Below are positions 1 to 6,909 of a stretch of DNA of 24,524 nucleotides, in pieces. This DNA comes from Cyanobium gracile_A (GTDB lineage Bacteria > Cyanobacteriota > Cyanobacteriia > PCC-6307 > Cyanobiaceae). The notes beneath the pieces are model-generated. The model saw nothing but the letters and a program-made list of their open reading frames with translations, was not told where the DNA came from and ran no database searches. Where the stretch lies: contig NZ_JAYGHY010000042.1 of the NCBI RefSeq assembly GCF_034931305.1, positions 1-24,524 on the forward strand. The letters are read 5' to 3'. The position numbers and the translations under genes were made by a program. How positions within the stretch are numbered: position 1 is the first letter of the stretch; every line of letters begins with the position of its first letter.

Positions 1-2
1 CA

Positions 3-21
3 CCCCCCCCCCCCCCCCCCC
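3..21. repeat. 19-nt poly-C homopolymer at the left edge
   Basis: An uninterrupted run of 19 C lies at the very start of the window, just upstream of a transposase start. Such a tract at a contig end beside an insertion sequence may be a real slippage-prone run or an assembly or sequencing artefact. The sequence alone cannot tell these apart. Confidence 0.8.
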
Positions 22-40
22 TGAGAAGGGGCTCCCACCC

Positions 41-106
41 ATGAGCAAACGCCGAACCCACAGCCCCGAGTTCAAGGCAAGGGTCGTCATGGAGGCGCTC
101 AGTGGC
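41..106 (+). mobile_element. IS3-family transposase OrfA, N-terminal fragment (22 codons)
   Basis: The reading frame from the ATG at 41 begins MSKRRTHSPEFKARVVMEAL, the typical opening of the helix-turn-helix OrfA protein of IS3-family elements (Tnp_1). The match stops after about 22 codons at Ser-Gly. From about position 107 the DNA instead reads, on the opposite strand, as an ACR3 arsenite transporter. The rest of OrfA, all of OrfB and the right IS end are missing. The open frame that continues to 286 is therefore out-of-context translation and not transposase. This is a remnant or a rearrangement junction and cannot encode an active transposase. Confidence 0.75.
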
Positions 107-108
107 TG

Positions 109-477
109 CACCATGGCGATGCAGGGGGCCAGGCCGATCAGGATCAGGCCGGTGCGGACCTCCGGCTGGCCGGGCAGGAACAGCCAGGCCAGGGCGAACA
201 TCAGCGCCTGCCCCAGGCCCCAGACCAGCAGCAACGACAGTCGCAGCCGCCGCCGATCCCGCGCCGCCCGGCCCAGGTCCTCGTAGTGCACCTTGGCCAG
301 CACCGAGTCCATCATCATCAGCCCCAGGGCGATCGGCAACGTGGTGTTGCCGATGCGCACGGCATCGAGCCACCCCTGGATGGCCGGGAAGAAGCGGCCC
401 AGCAGCAGGCCGCCGGCCATGGCCAGCAGGATCCAGAGCGGCAGGAACCGGTCGAGCAGCGACAACCGGGCCAGCAC
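109..477 (-). pseudogene. acr3: ACR3-family arsenite efflux transporter, 5' fragment cut by IS junction
   Basis: Reading leftwards from a GTG at 477, the frame gives about 123 residues with the ACR3 (arsenical-resistance-3) pattern: an opening LARLSLLDRFLPLWILLAMA, then a GNTTLPIALGLMMM helix, an LAKVHYEDL segment and GLILIGLAPCIAMV. The last matches the family's GLARCIAMV segment with its conserved Cys. ACR3 proteins pump arsenite out of the cell and are usually about 350-400 aa with ten membrane helices. Homology ends at about position 109, where the frame runs into IS3 OrfA DNA and stays open to the window edge. A GAGG sequence eight bases upstream of the GTG supports the start. The gene lies directly downstream of an ArsR-type operator. 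As it stands the product would be non-functional. Confidence 0.75.
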
Positions 478-515
478 GGTCCTTTCCTCGTCCCTGCCCG
501 TGGCCCGTTGATTGA

Positions 516-531
516 ATCAAAGCTGCTTGAT
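516..531. promoter_or_regulatory. Putative ArsR-type operator (ATCAA-N6-TTGAT)
   Basis: A perfect 5-bp inverted repeat, ATCAA and TTGAT separated by six bases, lies 38 bp upstream of the acr3 GTG start and touches the stop codon of the preceding gene. From memory, this arrangement resembles the operator bound by the cyanobacterial arsenic repressor ArsR at the Synechocystis arsenic operon. Its place immediately before an arsenite efflux gene makes the assignment plausible. No arsR gene is visible in the window. Confidence 0.55.
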
Positions 532-1304
532 TAGTCGGTTGAGCTTGGCTCTGCCGCAGCGGCGACGGGCAGCAGCGAGACGTTCTCCACCGACAGCGCA
601 TGGCCGGCCCCGAAGGGGTTGTCGAGATCGGTGATCAGCAGCAGCAACTTGATCAGCATCAAGGAGATCACACCGATGAAAAAGAGGGATTCGGCGAAGG
701 GCTCGATCCTCGAGAGCACAAGCCCGACGGTGAGAACCCCCGTTCCGATGTAGGCAAGCGCGTAGACGGAAGGGACGAACGTGGTGCTGCGAATCACATC
801 GATGCGTTGCACCCCCCGGCGGATGTGGGCCAGCTCCAGCAGCAGGCGCGCCTGCAGTGGTGCTGGATTCAGGCAGCCCAGCCGTTCGATCGCCAGCTGC
901 AGGTCGTTGAGCCGCTCCAGCAGCGCCAGGGTCGGCCCGGCGTTCTGCATCCAGGCCAGGAGCGCTTCGCTGAAGCTCGCCAGCAGCGCCAGGCTCCCCC
1001 TCACCTCGGCGTCGGGCTGCAGCAACAGCAGACCCTGCACCTCCAGGGAGATGCACTCCAGGGCGGCGGCCAGTTCACCGGGCAGCTTCTCCCCTCCCTT
1101 GTCATCGGTCAGCACCCCATTCAGCAGGAAGCCCAGCAGGAACACCCCGGAGGCCACCAGGGCTGAAAAGAGGGGATTGGGGGTCAGCACCTCCCAGTGC
1201 TGCCGGTGCACCAGGACCCTGCAGGCTTCGATGCCCAGCAGCAGCAGACCCACCCGGCCGAAGAACCAGACCCGCCGCAGCAGATCCATGGCATGGACGT
1301 TCAT
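531..1304 (-). CDS. Membrane protein of unknown function, possibly bestrophin-like (DUF4239-like)
   Basis: A 257-aa protein with two hydrophobic helices near the N-terminus (about residues 12-28 and 43-65) and two near the C-terminus (about 178-198 and 203-225). They flank a Leu- and Ala-rich soluble middle that looks largely helical. The C-terminal motif DLDNPFG just after the last helix resembles the conserved LDxPF motif of bestrophin-like DUF4239 proteins. That likeness is tentative and no function is claimed. The ATG at 1304 is the first start in frame; a second ATG follows five codons later. It lies between pstS (49-bp gap) and truncated acr3 on the same strand, so it may be cotranscribed with pstS. 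Its stop codon touches the putative ArsR operator. Confidence 0.7.
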   Translation of the reverse strand: MNVHAMDLLRRVWFFGRVGLLLLGIEACRVLVHRQHWEVLTPNPLFSALVASGVFLLGFLLNGVLTDDKGGEKLPGELAAALECISLEVQGLLLLQPDAEVRGSLALLASFSEALLAWMQNAGPTLALLERLNDLQLAIERLGCLNPAPLQARLLLELAHIRRGVQRIDVIRSTTFVPSVYALAYIGTGVLTVGLVLSRIEPFAESLFFIGVISLMLIKLLLLITDLDNPFGAGHALSVENVSLLPVAAAAEPSSTD

Positions 1305-1354
1305 CGTCTCGAGGCGAACCGCTGGCAGTCTCGGCGGTGCCAGAGGCGACTGGA

Positions 1355-2398
1355 TCAGTCCTTGATCTTGGCCACCTCCTCCCGGGCCCGCTTCAGCACA
1401 TCGCCGGTGAGGGGAACGAAGCCGAGTTCCGCCGCCTGCTTCTGGGGGGCTTCCTCCAGCGACCAGCTCAGGAAGGTGCGCACGGCCTCGGCCTTCTCCT
1501 CCCCCTGGCCGCTCCGATAGGCGACGATCCAGGTGAAGGCCACGATCGGGAAACTTTCGGCCCCTTCGGGGTTGCAGTCCGCGCCTCCGAGGCGCTCGTC
1601 GAGCTTGACGCTGTTGAGCGCCGCCGCTCCCGATTTGGAATCGGGCAGGACGAACTGCCCCTCCTTGTTCTGCAGCGCCACCGGCTTGACGGTGCCCCGC
1701 AGGTAGGCCTGGTTCACGTACCCGATCACGCCGGGGGTGTTCTGGATCAGTCCGGCCACGCCCTCATTCCCCCTGGCCCCAACCCCCACGGGCCACCGCA
1801 CCGCTTTGCCGACGCCCACTTTCTGTTTCCATTCCTCCGAGAAGCAGGCGAGGGAATTGGTGAAGTTGAAGGTGGTGCCCGAACCATCGGAGCGATGCGC
1901 CACGGTGAGGGCCCTGGCCGGACAGCCCAGGGCGCTCCAGTTGGTGATCTTGCCGAGGAAGATGTCGGCGAGCTGGGCCTGGGTCAGCTTGAGGCCGGGG
2001 CAGTCGGGATTGTTGTAGGCCGGGCTGATCGTGCCGCCCAGCATCGGGATCTGCACGGCACCGCGCTTGCCGGCCATGCCGGCCTTGAAATCCGCGTCGC
2101 TGAGGTGTTCATCGGTGGCGCCGAAATCGACCGAACCCGCCAGAAACGAGCGCACCCCCTGCCCGGATCCCACCGACTGGTAGTTGACGAGGTATCCCTT
2201 GGCGGTCTTGTAGTCGGCGGCCCAGCGTTGGTAGGCCGGGGCGGGGAAGGAGGCCCCGGCGCCGTTGAGCGAAGGCAACCGGCGACCGCCGGAGCCGCAG
2301 GCGCTGATGGTGAGCGTCAGAGCGGCCAGTCCCACCGGCAGGCAGGCACGGCGCAGCTGGGGGATGGTCCGCTGGAGGTGGAGAGTCACTGGCTTCAC
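1355..2398 (-). CDS. pstS: Phosphate ABC transporter substrate-binding lipoprotein PstS
   Basis: A 347-aa protein with an N-terminal signal peptide ending in a lipobox (I-S-A-C, Cys34), so a lipoprotein anchored at the outer face of the plasma membrane. The mature part opens with the family motif LNGAGASFPAPAYQRW and contains the phosphate-binding segments GSGQG, DFGATDEHLSD, and RSDGSGTTFNFT, plus KITNW and PGVIGYV as in other PstS proteins. Length is typical. It captures phosphate for the PstCAB permease, which is not in this window; pstS standing apart from pstCAB is common in marine cyanobacteria. Translation starts at a GTG (2396-2398) with an AGGAAGG sequence 11 bases upstream. A Pho-box-like half site lies further upstream, so phosphate-starvation control by PhoB is likely. 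The same strand continues into a membrane protein and acr3. Confidence 0.93.
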   Translation of the reverse strand: MKPVTLHLQRTIPQLRRACLPVGLAALTLTISACGSGGRRLPSLNGAGASFPAPAYQRWAADYKTAKGYLVNYQSVGSGQGVRSFLAGSVDFGATDEHLSDADFKAGMAGKRGAVQIPMLGGTISPAYNNPDCPGLKLTQAQLADIFLGKITNWSALGCPARALTVAHRSDGSGTTFNFTNSLACFSEEWKQKVGVGKAVRWPVGVGARGNEGVAGLIQNTPGVIGYVNQAYLRGTVKPVALQNKEGQFVLPDSKSGAAALNSVKLDERLGGADCNPEGAESFPIVAFTWIVAYRSGQGEEKAEAVRTFLSWSLEEAPQKQAAELGFVPLTGDVLKRAREEVAKIKD

Positions 2399-2409
2399 GA
2401 CACTGAATG

Positions 2410-2416
2410 CCTTCCT
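2410..2416 (-). promoter_or_regulatory. Ribosome binding site of pstS
   Basis: On the minus strand AGGAAGG lies 11 bases before the GTG start of pstS. It supports GTG at 2398 over any internal start. Confidence 0.5.
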
Positions 2417-2439
2417 TTAGGCGGTGTTGAGCAGGCCTT

Positions 2440-2447
2440 TGGTTAAT
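2440..2447 (-). promoter_or_regulatory. Pho-box-like half site upstream of pstS
   Basis: The minus strand reads ATTAACCA about 42 bp before the pstS start. This fits the cyanobacterial Pho-box repeat unit (roughly HTTAACCW). Only one good copy is visible; the expected second and third tandem copies at 11-bp spacing are poor, so this is a weak call supported mainly by context. Confidence 0.35.
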
Positions 2448-2501
2448 TCAGGTGCCAATTGTGACAAAGGCAACAGCGGGAACAGAGCTCATCAGGGCCA
2501 G

Positions 2502-3614
2502 CTACGGCTCTTCCTCCAGATCCTCCGCCTCCTGCTTGCGGGTCTGAGCTGGCAGGGGGGGCAGCGCCGGTGGCGGCAGCACCTCCAGCCCGGGGGGGTT
2601 GGGGGCGGTGTCCGGTCCGATCAGGTCCACGGCGGTGCGTTGCACCACCAGCCGGAAGCGCAGGGGCGCCTGGGTTTTGTTGATGAAGTCCTGCACGCCG
2701 GCCACCTGCCGGGCCGTGGGCAGCTTGGGGTCGGTCACCCGCACCCGGGCCCGGATCAGCGGCGGATTCTTCTGCCAGTCGATGCTGATGCCCACCAGAT
2801 CGATGGCAGGATCGCCGCCGAGGGTGATCGTGCTGCTGCGCAGCTGTTGCTCGATCACGGTCTCCAGCTTCTGGGCCTGGGTTTCCCGCTGGGATCGGTT
2901 CACCAGGGCGAAGAAGCTGCTGCCCAGGGGGATCACCAGCAGGGCGGTGAGGGCCAGGCTGGTAAAACCGAGCCTGCTGCGGAACAGACGGGTGCGGTAC
3001 ACCTTCTCAAGAATCCCCAGGGCCGCCATCGCCCCCACCATGATCCCCAGCAGGTTGGTGGCGAACAGCAACAACGCCCCGTAGGCCTGCGACCAGTAGG
3101 CGGAGGCCAGCAGGATCCCCACGACGCACATCGGCGGCACCAGGGCCACGGCGATGGCCAGGCCGGCCAGGGCCGTGATCGCGTCCTTTCGGAGCTTGGC
3201 GTACATCGCCACGGCACCGGCCACCAGCGCCACCCCCAGATCCAGCAGGTTGGGGCTGGTGCGGTTCATCACCTCGCTGCCGAAGCTGGGGAAGGCCACC
3301 AGACGGCCCACCGCCATCGCCAGCACCACACAGATCACCACCCCCAGCATCAAGGTGCTGAAGGCCCGCAGGAACATCGGCAGCCGCCCCCGCAGGATCT
3401 CGAAGGCCATCGCCTGCAGCGGCATGATCCAGGGGGCCACCACCATGGCGCCGATCACCACACCGGGGCTGTTGGCCAGCAGGCCCAGGGTGGCGATCAA
3501 GGTGGCACCGACGGTGAGCACCACGAACACCTGGTTGAAACTGGCGTCGTGCTCGAACTCCTGCCTCAGCGCGTCAAGCCGCCCCTCTTCCGAGAGGGTC
3601 GTGGGGGAGTTCAT
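2502..3614 (-). CDS. DUF389 family multi-pass membrane protein
   Basis: A 370-aa protein with about six hydrophobic segments between residues 28 and 240. The hallmark DUF389 signatures are present: GLLANSPGVVIGAMVVAPWIMPL near residues 44-66 and a later GLAIAVALVPPMCVVGI segment with the paired prolines. A soluble C-terminal domain follows (about residues 245-345), ending in a Pro-rich and acidic tail. The family is conserved in cyanobacteria and actinobacteria and its biochemical role is not established. The ATG at 3614 is preceded by a 84-bp gap to the divergently transcribed secreted protein gene. It lies 103 bp upstream of pstS on the same strand, but pstS has its own likely promoter. Confidence 0.85.
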   Translation of the reverse strand: MNSPTTLSEEGRLDALRQEFEHDASFNQVFVVLTVGATLIATLGLLANSPGVVIGAMVVAPWIMPLQAMAFEILRGRLPMFLRAFSTLMLGVVICVVLAMAVGRLVAFPSFGSEVMNRTSPNLLDLGVALVAGAVAMYAKLRKDAITALAGLAIAVALVPPMCVVGILLASAYWSQAYGALLLFATNLLGIMVGAMAALGILEKVYRTRLFRSRLGFTSLALTALLVIPLGSSFFALVNRSQRETQAQKLETVIEQQLRSSTITLGGDPAIDLVGISIDWQKNPPLIRARVRVTDPKLPTARQVAGVQDFINKTQAPLRFRLVVQRTAVDLIGPDTAPNPPGLEVLPPPALPPLPAQTRKQEAEDLEEEP

Positions 3615-3698
3615 GGACGGAGCGCTGGCGATGGGTCACCCAGCCTGCTGCGGATCCGGGATACCTTCAAGGGCACGTCCCAGCCCATCACAGCCGCC

Positions 3699-4208
3699 AT
3701 GGCCTGGCTGAAGCCTGCCGCTGCTGGCCTGGCGCTGGTGGCTCTTGTGCCCCTGGCCGCCCGCGCGGACAACTGGTCGTACCAGCGTTTGGTGGAGGCT
3801 TTCGAGCAGCGCGGCTTCAGCGTGCTCGGCAGCCACCCCCGCTGCGCCGAGCGCGGTCTGTACGGGCTCTACCTGCGCGAGAGCCGGCGGATCGTGGTCT
3901 GCCCCCGCGGCCATCTCAACGACACCCTGCTGCACGAGGGCTGGCACGCGGTGCAGTCCCGCTGTCTGCGGGGACGGCCCCATCTGGGTGAGGAGGACCT
4001 GCGTCGGGGCCTGAGCCGACACGACCGGCGCGACCTGGCCCGGCTCTACGGCGAGGGCCGCTGGCAGCGGGAAGCGGAGGCCAGGGTCATGGCCCGCCGG
4101 GATCCAGCCGCCTACTTCCGCCTCGTGGACGAGCTCTGCGTTGACCCGGCCCCGGCGCCGCCGCAGGGAGCGCCTCAGGGCCAGGCGCTGAAGCGCACCG
4201 GCTCATAG
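3699..4208 (+). CDS. Secreted HExxH-motif protein, putative zinc metallopeptidase-like
   Basis: A 169-aa protein with a clear signal peptide (hydrophobic residues 6-20, predicted cleavage after Ala-Arg-Ala at about residue 23). The mature part has a short domain containing LLHEGWHAVQ, where H79-E80-x-x-H83 forms a HExxH zinc-binding motif. A Glu in the downstream REAEARVMARR helix is a plausible third ligand. Four Cys residues (about 49, 68, 89, 147) suggest disulphides in the periplasm. I chose the ATG at 3699 because it begins the signal peptide; the long open frame upstream is a shadow of the DUF389 gene. Known proteins of this sort in picocyanobacteria are annotated as hypothetical, so protease activity is an inference. 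Its 3' end overlaps the opposite-strand gene by 34 bp. Confidence 0.75.
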   Translation: MAWLKPAAAGLALVALVPLAARADNWSYQRLVEAFEQRGFSVLGSHPRCAERGLYGLYLRESRRIVVCPRGHLNDTLLHEGWHAVQSRCLRGRPHLGEEDLRRGLSRHDRRDLARLYGEGRWQREAEARVMARRDPAAYFRLVDELCVDPAPAPPQGAPQGQALKRTGS

Positions 4209-4564
4209 CGGGCGATCGACACCCGCCAGCCCCGGATCGCCAGGGCACCCAGCTCGGCATGAAAGTCGGCGCTGCTGCCGCCGCCGACCCAGCGCGCCTT
4301 CAGCCGGGGCAACTGCTCCTGCAGCGTCTCCAGCGGCAGCTCCACCAGCAGCAGGCTCCCGTCCCCGGCGGCCCGCCGCAGGGCGCCCTCCTCGCTGCGC
4401 TGCCAGAGGCGCAGCAGCAGCTCCAGCACCAGGGTGCGGCCGTCATCGCCGGGATCCGCCGCTTCAGCCGCCGCCAGGGCCAACGACTTGCCGTTGAGGG
4501 GCAGGGCCCGCGTCCCTTCCTGCTCCAGCAGGGCCAGCGCCACCAGATAGGGAGCCTCCGCCAT
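4175..4564 (-). CDS. Conserved-looking protein of unknown function, 129 aa
   Basis: I do not recognise this protein. It is a soluble, Leu- and Ala-rich, mostly helical 129-aa sequence. It opens MAEAPYLVALALLEQEG and ends with a beta-rich tail containing a WVGGGSSADFHAEL stretch and RYEPVRFSAWP. The pattern of a charged helical first half and a basic C-terminus looks like a real protein and not a shadow frame, and the opposite strand here carries no recognisable gene. An alternative ATG lies two codons upstream at 4570. It overlaps the convergent secreted protein gene by 34 bp and is divergent from the rimK-like gene, with about 110 bp between them that must hold both promoters. Confidence 0.6.
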   Translation of the reverse strand: MAEAPYLVALALLEQEGTRALPLNGKSLALAAAEAADPGDDGRTLVLELLLRLWQRSEEGALRRAAGDGSLLLVELPLETLQEQLPRLKARWVGGGSSADFHAELGALAIRGWRVSIARYEPVRFSAWP

Positions 4565-4675
4565 GACCATCGCCCGCACACAGCCCCCAGCCTGCTGGAT
4601 CGGCGTCGACAACGTCAGAGAGCCCGGCGAGCATGGGGGTTCGTGGGCCCGTCCCACGCCACCCGCTCCGGACCC

Positions 4676-6091
4676 ATGGACAGCTTCGACGGCAAGATCA
4701 TCGTGGGCAGCGAGGAGTGGTGCAGCTTCCCGGACGCCGGGCTGCCGGCGATCAAGGCCCGCGTCGATTCCGGTGCGGCCACCTCGGCCCTGCATGCCAC
4801 CAACATCGTGGCCTTCGACCGCGATGGCCAGCCCTGGGTGAGCTTCGAGGTGCACCCGCTCCAGGGTGATCGGGTGGTGGTGGTGCGCCATGAAGCGCCC
4901 GTGGTCGCCAGGCGGGAGGTGCGCAACACCAGCGGCGTCCCGGAGAGCCGCTACGTGATCCGGGAGCGCCTGGTGCTCGGTGAGCAGAGCTGGGAGGTGG
5001 AACTCACGCTGGCCAATCGCGATGCCATGGGCTACCGGATGCTGCTCGGCCGGCAGGCCATGGTGGGCCGGATCCTCGTGGATCCGGAGGGCAGCCATCA
5101 CCTGCGCACGCTCAGTGCCGAGGAGAGCCGCGCCCTCTATTCCCATGTCCGCAAACGCGACGACGGCCTGCGGATCGTGCTGCTGGCCAGCAACCCCGAC
5201 CTCTACAGCAACCGCCGCCTGATCGAGGCCGGCGAGGAACGGGGCCACCACATGCAGTTCCTCAACATCCGCCAGTGCTACATCCGCCTGGACCCCCGCA
5301 ACCCGGAGGTCCACTACCGCGGCGGCGACGTGCTCGGCACGGTGGATGCCGTCATCCCGCGCATCCGCCCCAGCGTCACCTTCTACGGCTGCGCCGTGAC
5401 CCGCCAGTTCGAATCGATGGGGGTGCCGTCCCTCAACAGTGCCCACGCGATCACCGTCTCCCGCGACAAGCTTTTCGCTTCCCAGGAGTTCGTCCGCGCG
5501 GGCCTCAACACCCCTGTCACCGGGTTCGCCGATTCCCCGCTCGACACCGTGGATCTGATCCGCATGGTGGGCGGCGCCCCCCTGATCGTGAAGCTGCTGG
5601 AGGGTGCCCAGGGCAAGGGTGTCGTGCTCGCCGAAACCCAGAAGGCGGCGGAAAGCGTCATCAATGCCCTCCAGAGCCTCGACGCCAACCTGCTGGTGCA
5701 GGAATTCATCAAGGAGGCCGGAGGCACGGATCTGCGTTGCTTCGTCGTCGGCGGCAAGGTGGTGGCCGCCATCGAGCGCCGGGCCGCTGAAGGGGAGTTC
5801 CGGGCCAACCTGCACCAGGGGGGATCGGCCCGGACCGTGCAGCTCGATGCCCCCGAAAAGCAGATGGCCATCAAGGCCTGCAAGGCCCTCGGGCTCGACG
5901 TGGCCGGCGTCGACATCCTCCGCTCCCACCGCGGCCCCCTGCTGCTGGAGGTGAACTCCAGCCCCGGGCTCGAGGGGATCGAAGCGGCCACCGGCCTGGA
6001 TCTGGCCGGGAAGATGATCCAGAAGCTGGAACGCAAGCTCGGCTGGGGTCGTCCCGCCGGCCAGGAGGCCGCCGCCGACGTGAGGTCGTGA
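4676..6091 (+). CDS. rimK: RimK-like ATP-grasp glutamate ligase with N-terminal retropepsin-like (RimK-protease) domain
   Basis: A 471-aa two-domain protein. Residues 1 to about 150 match the RimK-associated aspartic-protease-like domain (DUF785, RimB): the catalytic-type motif D31-S-G-A is followed by TSALHA, and the domain ends with RMLLGRQAM. Residues about 160-460 are a RimK ATP-grasp domain: LNSAHAITVSRDKL, the ATP-binding KLLEGAQGKGV near residue 307, LVQEFIKEAGGTDLR near 340, EFRANLHQGG, and the Mg-binding EVNSSPGLEGIE near 425. RimK enzymes add glutamate residues to ribosomal protein S6 or make poly-alpha-glutamate. The protease-like partner is usually a separate protein, so this fusion joins a ligase and a putative hydrolase. 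The true substrate here is unknown. The ATG at 4676 is the first in frame; no strong Shine-Dalgarno is visible. The stop overlaps the next gene. Confidence 0.9.
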   Translation: MDSFDGKIIVGSEEWCSFPDAGLPAIKARVDSGAATSALHATNIVAFDRDGQPWVSFEVHPLQGDRVVVVRHEAPVVARREVRNTSGVPESRYVIRERLVLGEQSWEVELTLANRDAMGYRMLLGRQAMVGRILVDPEGSHHLRTLSAEESRALYSHVRKRDDGLRIVLLASNPDLYSNRRLIEAGEERGHHMQFLNIRQCYIRLDPRNPEVHYRGGDVLGTVDAVIPRIRPSVTFYGCAVTRQFESMGVPSLNSAHAITVSRDKLFASQEFVRAGLNTPVTGFADSPLDTVDLIRMVGGAPLIVKLLEGAQGKGVVLAETQKAAESVINALQSLDANLLVQEFIKEAGGTDLRCFVVGGKVVAAIERRAAEGEFRANLHQGGSARTVQLDAPEKQMAIKACKALGLDVAGVDILRSHRGPLLLEVNSSPGLEGIEAATGLDLAGKMIQKLERKLGWGRPAGQEAAADVRS

Positions 6092-6891
6092 GCGAAGCTC
6101 CTGCGCCATCGGCCTACCTGGAGCTGCAGGCCGTCGAGGCCTGGCTGGGCCCGCGCCGGGTGTTTGAGGATCTCTCCCTGCGGCTGCACCGCGGTGAGCA
6201 CACGGTGGTGCTGGGCCCCAACGGCTCCGGCAAGAGTTCCCTGGTGAAGCTGCTCAGCCGCGAGCTCTACCCCGTGGTGAAACCCGGCTCCTCGTTGCGG
6301 ATCTTCGGCAGCGAAACGGTGAACCTCTGGGAGCTGCGCGGCCGCATCGGCCTGGTGTCCCAGGATCTGCAGGCCGCTTATGGGGGCAGGGTGCCCGCCG
6401 CCGATGTGGTGCTCTCCGGCTTCTTCGGCTCGGTGGGCATCGGCCGCAGCCAGGTGGCCACCACCTCCCAGCACCGGCGCGTGGCGGCGCTGATGGCGCA
6501 GCTGGGGCTGGCCGAGCTGGCCGAGCGCCCCTACGGCCAGCTCTCCGATGGCCAGCGGCGGCGCCTGCTGCTGGCCCGGGCCCTGGTGCATGGGCCCGAG
6601 GTGCTGGTGCTGGATGAACCCACCAACGGGCTTGATCTGAAGGCCAAACACCAGTTGCTGGCGCTCCTGCGCGAGCTGGTCCAGGCCGGCACCACCCTGC
6701 TGCTGGTGACCCACCAGATCGAGGCGATCCTGCCCGAGATCCGCCGTTGCGTGCTGCTGCGCGAGGGCAAGGTGGTGGGCGACGGGCCCGCTGCCCAGTT
6801 GCTGCAGGACGCCCCCCTCAGCGCCCTGTTCGCCACTCCCCTGCGGGTGTGCGAGGCGAACGGTTACCGCCAGGTGTTGCCGGCAGGCTGA
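6088..6891 (+). CDS. ABC transporter ATP-binding protein, no adjacent permease
   Basis: A 267-aa single nucleotide-binding domain with all ABC motifs: Walker A GPNGSGKSS (residues 43-51), Q-loop VSQDLQ, signature LSDGQRRR, Walker B VLVLDEP, and H-loop LLVTHQI. The overall sequence resembles the cytosolic ModF/YlmA-like ATPases, which are often found without a permease. Neither a membrane subunit nor a binding protein is adjacent, so its partner is unknown. It starts at GTG 6088, overlapping the stop of the rimK-like gene by four bases (GTGA), so the two are translationally coupled. The large mechanosensitive channel gene follows after 18 bp. Confidence 0.88.
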   Translation: MSEAPAPSAYLELQAVEAWLGPRRVFEDLSLRLHRGEHTVVLGPNGSGKSSLVKLLSRELYPVVKPGSSLRIFGSETVNLWELRGRIGLVSQDLQAAYGGRVPAADVVLSGFFGSVGIGRSQVATTSQHRRVAALMAQLGLAELAERPYGQLSDGQRRRLLLARALVHGPEVLVLDEPTNGLDLKAKHQLLALLRELVQAGTTLLLVTHQIEAILPEIRRCVLLREGKVVGDGPAAQLLQDAPLSALFATPLRVCEANGYRQVLPAG

Positions 6892-6909
6892 GCCGCCATC
6901 ATTCGGGAC

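Noticed and set aside
102..515. Plus-strand open frames over the acr3 region
   Set aside because: Low-complexity Ala, Pro and Gly-rich shadows of the minus-strand ACR3 reading frame.
2424..3698. Long plus-strand frame leading into the secreted HExxH protein
   Set aside because: It is rich in His, Gln and Gly and antisense to the DUF389 gene; the real protein begins at the signal peptide at 3699.
4571..6109. A 644-codon minus-strand frame opposite rimK
   Set aside because: Only its last 129 codons (4175-4564) look protein-like; the rest is the complement of the strongly conserved RimK fusion.
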